From contig DLOZ01000018.1 of the NCBI GenBank assembly GCA_002479765.1, positions 55,961 to 85,694 on the forward strand: DNA of 29,734 nucleotides, written 5' to 3'. Shown piece after piece: positions 25,276-29,734 of this stretch. The notes under the pieces are model-generated. The model was not told the DNA's origin, searched no databases, and was given only the letters and a program-made list of their open reading frames with translations. Origin of the DNA: Sphingomonadales bacterium UBA7471 (GTDB lineage: Bacteria; Pseudomonadota; Alphaproteobacteria; Sphingomonadales; Sphingomonadaceae). Every line of letters begins with the position of its first letter. The stretch's first letter is position 1. The position numbers were made by a program, and so were the translations under genes.

Positions 25276-25719
25276 TTAGCGGCAGCGCACGTCTTTACGG
25301 TCAATGGCGCGTCCGGCAGCACCACCGGCAATGGCACCCAATATGGTGCCCAGCGTATCCGAATTGCCCGGCGCGATAATATTGCCCAGCACACCGCCGG
25401 CAACGGCACCGACGATCAGACCCGTCGTGCCATCGGACCGGCGGCAATAATATTGGCCATTCTGGCCACGATAAATCCGGTCATTATCGGTCAGACGCCG
25501 TTCGCGATAACGGCGGTCTTGGCGATAATATCGGTCGGCATAATAGCCATTATATTGGGGGTCGGGCCGGTTATAATCATAATTGCCATAACGGTCATAG
25601 GACGCGCGGTCATAATAACCAAAGCCGCCATCATCATATGCCGAGCCACCGCCATAAGAGGCGCAGCCCCCCGTCAGCGCAGTCGCGGCGATCAATGTTG
25701 TGATAAGTGCTTTATTCAT
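25276..25719 (-). CDS. Glycine-zipper envelope lipoprotein
   Basis: 147 residues. Signal sequence MNKALITTLIAATALTGGC with a probable lipidated Cys19. The middle is very rich in Tyr, Arg, Asp and Asn (about 25-85). The C-terminal half has the glycine zipper GLIVGAVAGGVLGNIIAPG and LGTILGAIAGGAAGRAI, as in Rick_17kDa/'glycine zipper 2TM' outer-membrane lipoproteins (SlyB-like). These stabilise the outer membrane under stress. ATG 25717-25719 has a very good AAGGAGCT five bases upstream, which settles the start. The next upstream gene is 184 bases away. Confidence 0.85.
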   Translation of the reverse strand: MNKALITTLIAATALTGGCASYGGGSAYDDGGFGYYDRASYDRYGNYDYNRPDPQYNGYYADRYYRQDRRYRERRLTDNDRIYRGQNGQYYCRRSDGTTGLIVGAVAGGVLGNIIAPGNSDTLGTILGAIAGGAAGRAIDRKDVRCR

Positions 25720-25903
25720 ATGGAGCTCCTTCGGTTGATCCGAACAGCCAAAGCACGTCAGCATCAGCATACGGAGAGTATCAAGGGAAGGATAACGGGC
25801 CGGAGCGCGCGGTGTTCCGTTTGGACGGATGGGGTGCGTGTTCCCGGCGCGGCGCGGTCAATGTTTGGGGTTTATCGTAGGTGTCACGGTAATTCGCATT
25901 TTA

Positions 25904-26815
25904 CTAGTTTGTATGCCAGCCTTTGTATGGAGGAACGAAATCGACGCGTTCTCGATCGTGCCCTAGGAACGCCAACATACTGCCTTCATGAACAGCGCTG
26001 ATTTCCGTATCGTCAGCGTACAGTCCGTATGTGATTTTAAATTCAATCTCGATAGCGTCATACCGACTGATAATTTCCCTTTTTATTCCATCCGGCCACG
26101 TGAACTCGATTTCATATTCTCGCTTTCTGCCAGCGGGGTAAAATTCTTTTCCGAATTTTTCTTCCGCCAACACTACTCTGCTGCCGTCCCCTTCGAAATC
26201 TGGGGCAAGGACATCGATTGTAGCCTCAACATCGTAAGCAATAGTTTTGCCATAATTTACGAGAGAGAATTTGATAATACCAATGTCCCTAACCGTCGCA
26301 GTAGGCCTTCGAGGCTTATCTTCGTAATGTGCCGCAGCAAAATAAACGATGGCTTCCACTTGGCGCTGAGTAATCATCTTTGTGTAATCAAGGCTACTTT
26401 TTGCTAGATCGGAACTGCGCTTCGTTTCACGAAAAGTAGTCCAAACTAGATACACACCAACACCGCTCAACCCTATGCCAACGAGGGCTGCAACAGCCAT
26501 TATTCCTGCCCAAAGAGCCGAAGTGCGCTGAGCATAGAGATCGTATTCGTCACGCTTGTTTTCGTGAGCGGTTTGTTTGGCCTGATACGAGCATTCAGTC
26601 TTGGAGAGGGGGCGGAAGCTAGGGCACCCGAACCTTACCTCATTCTTGGCCCAGCGCTCATATTGTGCGGATTGGTCGGTGGCTTGCTTGTGATATCCTA
26701 GCTGCGTCCAATAACCCCATCCAGTAAACAACAATACGATTAGGAAGGCAGTAATACTCGCCGGTATCAGTCTAGTCTTCGCTGTTTCGCTCCCGTCGCT
26801 TCCAGACATTGTCAT
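25904..26815 (-). CDS. Two-helix membrane protein with cytoplasmic C-terminal domain
   Basis: 303 residues. Helix 1 about 18-36, an external loop with two cysteines (Cys64, Cys75; possible disulfide), helix 2 about 101-127, then TTFRETKRSSDLAKSS and a beta-rich soluble domain (about 150-300; FSLVNYGKTIAYDVEATI). This layout, with TF-x-ET after the second helix and an NxGxTxA segment, is seen in many unassigned proteobacterial accessory-genome proteins; no function is established. Start ATG 26813-26815 (or ATG 26807-26809) has no strong ribosome binding site. Its codons are AT-richer than those of the neighbours. The upstream gap is full of inverted repeats. Confidence 0.75.
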   Translation of the reverse strand: MTMSGSDGSETAKTRLIPASITAFLIVLLFTGWGYWTQLGYHKQATDQSAQYERWAKNEVRFGCPSFRPLSKTECSYQAKQTAHENKRDEYDLYAQRTSALWAGIMAVAALVGIGLSGVGVYLVWTTFRETKRSSDLAKSSLDYTKMITQRQVEAIVYFAAAHYEDKPRRPTATVRDIGIIKFSLVNYGKTIAYDVEATIDVLAPDFEGDGSRVVLAEEKFGKEFYPAGRKREYEIEFTWPDGIKREIISRYDAIEIEFKITYGLYADDTEISAVHEGSMLAFLGHDRERVDFVPPYKGWHTN

Positions 26816-26826
26816 AAAAACACCGC

Positions 26827-26902
26827 TGTAAATTTACCTCTGGATTTACGGTGACAGTGGACCCAACTCCTATTCCGTGCATTGTCACCGCAATTCGAAT
26901 TG
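26827..26902. promoter_or_regulatory. Cluster of inverted repeats upstream of the two-helix membrane protein
   Basis: Within 76 bases: GTAAAT (26828-26833) with ATTTAC (26844-26849); CGGTGACA (26849-26856) with TGTCACCG (26883-26890), perfect over eight pairs; and the perfect 12-base palindrome CAATTCGAATTG (26891-26902). The cluster lies between the stop of the gene before (26922) and the start at 26815, so it could hold an operator, a terminator or both. Confidence 0.4.
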
Positions 26903-26921
26903 GCGAGTGTTAGGCTGGTAA

Positions 26922-27449
26922 TCATGCCTTCCAACCTAGGGCGGTTGTGAATGCCCTTCTATAAACTGTGTCAATTTGCACCGGGGCCTTCTCGACATAT
27001 TCCTTCCCAAGATTGCGTGCGTCGCCAGTCAGGCCACGCAAATATTGAATGGCCTCACATTGCGACGGGCGATGACCATCTTCGTCACAAAATTTTGGAC
27101 CGAGTGCAGTCCAAACAACACCATTTATTCCTTTGGATTTGGCCCAATCGCCAATCTCGTTTTCGTAATCATAGCCTTCCGCGTAGGGCCATCGCCCAAT
27201 CTGCTTGCAGGAGGTTTCTTCGCGAATCCTTAGCTGCTCGACAGCTTCGGAAAGATTACACACACTCAATTCCGCCCAGAGAATTGGCATTGGCTTTGAT
27301 AGCGGGTCGATGACAAGTGTTAGTCTGCCATTGTTGGACTGACGTAGGAACTCAACAGGTACATACGGTCCGTCATTCTGCCACTGGCCTTTTATGGGGA
27401 GTTTTTTTGGGTCCCATACGAGTGAACCCCATCCGAGGCAGACAATCAT
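26922..27449 (-). CDS. Uncharacterised protein, possibly gamma-glutamylcyclotransferase-like fold
   Basis: 175 residues, cytosolic, no membrane segment. The N-terminus MIVCLGWGSLVWDP and then PVEFLRQSNNGRLTLVIDP recall the (Y/W)GS(L/N) loop of gamma-glutamylcyclotransferase-like proteins; the catalytic glutamate could not be placed, so this is a weak inference. The conserved-looking C-terminus contains YLRGLTGDARNLGKEYV. Its ATG overlaps the TGA of the gene before (ATGA at 27446-27449), and no ribosome binding site is seen, so translation is probably coupled to that gene. AT-richer than the surrounding chromosome. Confidence 0.75.
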   Translation of the reverse strand: MIVCLGWGSLVWDPKKLPIKGQWQNDGPYVPVEFLRQSNNGRLTLVIDPLSKPMPILWAELSVCNLSEAVEQLRIREETSCKQIGRWPYAEGYDYENEIGDWAKSKGINGVVWTALGPKFCDEDGHRPSQCEAIQYLRGLTGDARNLGKEYVEKAPVQIDTVYRRAFTTALGWKA

Positions 27450-27916
27450 TTAGTAGGTCGCCTCATTATGGCACACCAAAATGCAAAGCCTGCGAAAAGG
27501 ACCAACATGAACGCGGTAGCATTGTCTGGTCCGCTTTTCGTGATGAGGTCACCTATGCAATCCCCATCCGGCGCAGACCGTGTACATACCGCGTGCCTCT
27601 CAGCTGTCGCAGCTTGATAAGCAGCCAAAACCAGCATTCCAGCTAAGCTCGCGGTGATTGCTCGATTAATGTAGTCATTGCTCTGGATATCGATGTCCAA
27701 GTGCTTGCCAAATAGACGAAGCGCAAACCAGACGGCGGCTGGTATTACGATCAAATAGGTGGTGCGAACCATCATGCCATATGGCTGAACAGGTCCCAGC
27801 ACGAGCAAGGCGAAAAAGACCAACCCGACAATATAGTTCCGATTTGAAGGACTAAGGCCAGACAAATCCTCTTCGTCCATGTATTTCTCCAGTCGCCCCC
27901 TAAGACTTGCGAACAT
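27446..27916 (-). CDS. Four-helix membrane protein of unknown function
   Basis: 156 residues. An acidic N-terminus (EDLSGLSPSNRN) is followed by four hydrophobic helices at about 28-47, 52-70, 86-104 and 132-150. The loop between helices 3 and 4 carries two cysteines (VCTRSAPDGDC). No family recognised. ATG 27914-27916 has GGGAG eight bases upstream, which favours it over the TTG one codon earlier. It is the first gene of a two-gene unit, with the downstream gene starting inside its stop codon. A perfect inverted repeat lies 47 bases before the start. Confidence 0.75.
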   Translation of the reverse strand: MFASLRGRLEKYMDEEDLSGLSPSNRNYIVGLVFFALLVLGPVQPYGMMVRTTYLIVIPAAVWFALRLFGKHLDIDIQSNDYINRAITASLAGMLVLAAYQAATAERHAVCTRSAPDGDCIGDLITKSGPDNATAFMLVLFAGFAFWCAIMRRPTK

Positions 27917-27962
27917 CAATCAAGCTCCCATCTTCGGCACCAAAGATATCGCGGGAGACGAC

Positions 27963-27984
27963 ATTGTAAACAGAATTTTACAAT
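27963..27984. promoter_or_regulatory. Perfect 8-base inverted repeat before the two-gene unit
   Basis: ATTGTAAA, six-base spacer CAGAAT, TTTACAAT. It sits 47 bases upstream of the four-helix membrane protein start, at a sensible place for a dimeric repressor or activator site, and marks the right edge of the AT-rich block. The rest of the gap to 28116 holds no other recognisable signal. Confidence 0.4.
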
Positions 27985-28116
27985 TCCTTGCTGCAACGCC
28001 AACCGCACGGGCCCGTGACCGTCATCACGCCCTTTCCACCCCCCAAAGATTTTACATTTCCCAAAACCTTTGCATAAACCTACAGCGGCAAAAAACGGGG
28101 CGTAAATTGTGGGTGA

Positions 28117-29085
28117 ATGATAGAGGTCGATGCAGTCATTACGTGGGTCGACGGGGCGGACCCCGCGCATAAGGCACAAAGGGATTTCTATCTGGCAGAG
28201 GCCAAGGCGGAGGCGGATGCTTTCGCGCGTGCGCCGCTCCACGATAATGGCACCAACCCCCATCGCTGGATCTGCAGTGACGAGCTGAATTACTGCGTGC
28301 GTTCCATCGCCAACAATGCGCCGTGGGTGCGGCGGATATGGATCGTCACCGACAATCAAATTCCGCAGATCACGCAATTGCCGCCCGAATGCGCGGCGAA
28401 GATCAGCATCGTTGACCATCGCGATATCTTTGACGGGGCGGACAATGCGTTGCCGACGTTCAATTCGCTGTCGATTGAAACCATGTTGTGGCGCATCCCC
28501 GGGTTGGCCGAACATTTCTTATATTTCAATGATGACGTCTTCCTGACCGCGCCGGTTACGCCGTCGGATTTCTTTGCCGGCGATGGCCCCGTGCTGCGCG
28601 GCAAATGGACCGACCACAGCGATCTGGCCGCCTGTGGCGCGAGCCGGGATGAGGCCAGCCTGCTGAACCATTTTAACCAGATTAACGCCGCGCAGATGAT
28701 TGGCTATAGCGCCGACCATGTGTTCGAAAGCGCGCATGTCGTCCACCCGATGCAGCGTTCGGTGATGGCGGATTTATGTGCGACCTACGCGGCCGAATTT
28801 GCACACAACGCCAGCTATCGCTTTCGCGACACCGCGCAATTCCTGCCACAAAGCCTGCACAACCATGCCTGCCTTGCCGATAATAGCGCCGCGATATTGG
28901 ACACGCGCGATTATCTGCACATTGCCGTCGGCGCGCATGGCCAATGGACCGCCGATGATGTCAGCGGCTTTCTGCGCGGGGCGGAGCGCGACGCGATCAA
29001 ATTTCTATGTGTCAATGACTTGCCAGAATTAGAGCGCAGCTTCCCCGATGCACGAGTGTGGATCGAGGAAGCGATTGGCGGTTAG
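28117..29085 (+). CDS. Stealth-family sugar-phosphate transferase
   Basis: 322 residues. Conserved region 1 is DAVITWVDGADP (5-16), region 2 is SDELNYCVRSIANNAPWVRRI (about 54-74) with WIVTDNQIP, and the active-site block is FNDDVFL (137-143); a His-rich region 3/4 (MQRSVMADL, SLHNHACL) follows. Stealth proteins transfer sugar phosphates to build capsule or surface glycans and are related to human GlcNAc-1-phosphotransferase. No signal peptide, so it acts in the cytosol on lipid-linked or nucleotide substrates. No capsule cluster is visible around it. It starts near the edge of the AT-rich block but has normal GC content. Ribosome binding site is weak. Confidence 0.9.
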   Translation: MIEVDAVITWVDGADPAHKAQRDFYLAEAKAEADAFARAPLHDNGTNPHRWICSDELNYCVRSIANNAPWVRRIWIVTDNQIPQITQLPPECAAKISIVDHRDIFDGADNALPTFNSLSIETMLWRIPGLAEHFLYFNDDVFLTAPVTPSDFFAGDGPVLRGKWTDHSDLAACGASRDEASLLNHFNQINAAQMIGYSADHVFESAHVVHPMQRSVMADLCATYAAEFAHNASYRFRDTAQFLPQSLHNHACLADNSAAILDTRDYLHIAVGAHGQWTADDVSGFLRGAERDAIKFLCVNDLPELERSFPDARVWIEEAIGG

Positions 29086-29101
29086 CCGCGCGGATTAACG
29101 C

Positions 29102-29734
29102 TTAATCATGCTCCCGATCACCCGCGCCCATATATAGCTCGCGGCCGGTTTCGTCATAGACCTTGCTCATTTGCGCCATGCCGGCCTCTGCCTCTTCCGT
29201 CGCGATGAACGCTTCGGCTGGTTGGTTCTGCAAACGGGCAAACTCCCGCACTTCTTGGCTGATTTTCATTGAGCAGAATTTTGGTCCGCACATGGAACAA
29301 AAATGCGCGGACTTTGCGCCTTCGGCGGGCAGCGTTTGGTCGTGATATTGCTCCGCCGTGTCGGGATCGAGGCTTAGGTTGAATTGGTCGCGCCAGCGGA
29401 ATTCGAAGCGCGCCTTGCTGAGCGCATCGTCGCGGACTTGCGCGGCGGGGTGGCCCTTTGCAAGGTCGGCGGCATGTGCCGCAAGCTTATAGGTCACAAC
29501 GCCGACCTTCACATCGTCACGGTCGGGCAGGCCCAAATGCTCCTTTGGCGTGACATAGCACAGCATCGCGGTGCCGTACCAACCGATCATCGCCGCGCCT
29601 ATGCCGCTGGTGATATGGTCATAGCCCGGCGCAATGTCGGTGGTGAGCGGTCCAAGCGTGTAGAATGGCGCTTCGCCGCACACCTCCAGCTGCTTGGTCA
29701 TATTCTCTTTAATCTTGTGCATCGGCACATGGCC
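29102..29734 (-). CDS. thiC: Phosphomethylpyrimidine synthase, C-terminal part
   Basis: Partial: the frame is open to the window edge, and the first visible residues read GHVPMHKIKENM, an internal ThiC motif, so the N-terminal portion lies outside. The roughly 210 visible residues include PFYTLGPLTTDIAPGYDHITSGIG, which contributes metal/substrate ligands, and the C-terminal iron-sulfur motif CSMCGPKFC (Cys-x2-Cys-x4-Cys). ThiC is a radical SAM enzyme that turns aminoimidazole ribotide into the pyrimidine part of thiamine. A TPP riboswitch, if any, would be upstream and outside the window. It converges on the Stealth gene with 16 bases between. Confidence 0.96.
   Translation of the reverse strand, partial: GHVPMHKIKENMTKQLEVCGEAPFYTLGPLTTDIAPGYDHITSGIGAAMIGWYGTAMLCYVTPKEHLGLPDRDDVKVGVVTYKLAAHAADLAKGHPAAQVRDDALSKARFEFRWRDQFNLSLDPDTAEQYHDQTLPAEGAKSAHFCSMCGPKFCSMKISQEVREFARLQNQPAEAFIATEEAEAGMAQMSKVYDETGRELYMGAGDREHD

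Larger units (their letters stand above)
25771..27984. other. AT-richer accessory block
   Basis: From about 25.9 to 27.98 kb the base composition drops to roughly 35-53% GC in sampled 60-base rows, against the upper-50s elsewhere, and codon choice follows. It holds three minus-strand genes without housekeeping roles and several perfect inverted repeats in their upstream gaps. No integrase, transposase, tRNA or clear flanking direct repeat was found, so acquisition by transfer is inferred from composition alone. Confidence 0.5.

Noticed and set aside
25188..25409. Upstream extension of the HTH gene
   Set aside because: Overlaps the 3' part of the glycine-zipper lipoprotein gene in another frame, and the peptide has no domain character.
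25816..25829. Hairpin TCCGT-TTGG-ACGGA downstream of the two-helix membrane protein gene
   Set aside because: Only five pairs with no T-run; too weak to call a terminator.
1..29734. Search for tRNA, rRNA, CRISPR arrays, insertion sequences, integrases and attachment sites
   Set aside because: Nothing recognisable: no cloverleaf ends, no regularly spaced repeats, no transposase or integrase motifs, and no direct repeats bounding the AT-rich block.

Overview
The window looks like chromosomal DNA of an alphaproteobacterium, most likely a sphingomonad (Sphingomonadales). The basis is protein character and gene order: a membrane-anchored cytochrome c divergent from a single-domain-plus-ACT prephenate dehydratase, short-type (type 2) ArgC, a CinA-like protein divergent from Map, HslV with a propeptide, and general sequence resemblance. 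By eye the DNA is mostly in the upper-50s percent GC. One stretch (about 25.9-27.98 kb) is clearly more AT-rich. No rRNA, tRNA, CRISPR array, insertion sequence or phage gene was seen. No gene-free stretch exceeds 300 bases; the longest gap is 23388-23630.

Layout. 0-2.6 kb: LOG-family nucleotide hydrolase (+), convergent cytochrome c (-), then divergent pheA (+). 2.6-6.4 kb: polA (-) with an EamA-type exporter upstream of it (-). 6.6-8.1 kb: a lone cpaF ATPase (+). 8.1-9.2 kb: a small two-helix membrane protein (-) and a nitrilase-family amidase (-). 9.4-12.3 kb: galE, hslV, hslU (+); both hsl genes are preceded by heat-shock (sigma-32-like) promoter motifs lying almost on the start codons. 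12.4-16.1 kb: a large secreted M16 metallopeptidase (-) and a CinA-like protein (-), divergent from map (+). 17.1-20.5 kb: M17 aminopeptidase, NlpC/P60 hydrolase and argC (all -), with two REP/BIME-like palindromic elements around argC. 20.6-23.4 kb: a lipoprotein with a C-terminal helix (+), a Baeyer-Villiger-type flavin monooxygenase (-), a PhnA/YjdM-like protein (+) and a cold-shock protein (-) that share a convergent terminator. 23.6-25.7 kb: four small conserved proteins, all on the minus strand. 25.9-27.9 kb: an AT-richer accessory block of three minus-strand genes, two of them translationally coupled. 28.1-29.1 kb: a Stealth-family sugar-phosphate transferase (+). The window ends inside thiC (-).

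How it works together. Most genes are housekeeping: phenylalanine, arginine and thiamine synthesis, DNA repair and replication, N-terminal methionine removal, ATP-dependent and ATP-independent proteolysis, and envelope maintenance. The parts that are not routine are the paired heat-shock promoters of hslV and hslU, the two palindromic repeat elements whose arms differ by compensating changes, and the AT-rich block with its palindromic intergenic sites. No undescribed multi-gene system is proven here; the AT-rich block is the best candidate for unknown biology.
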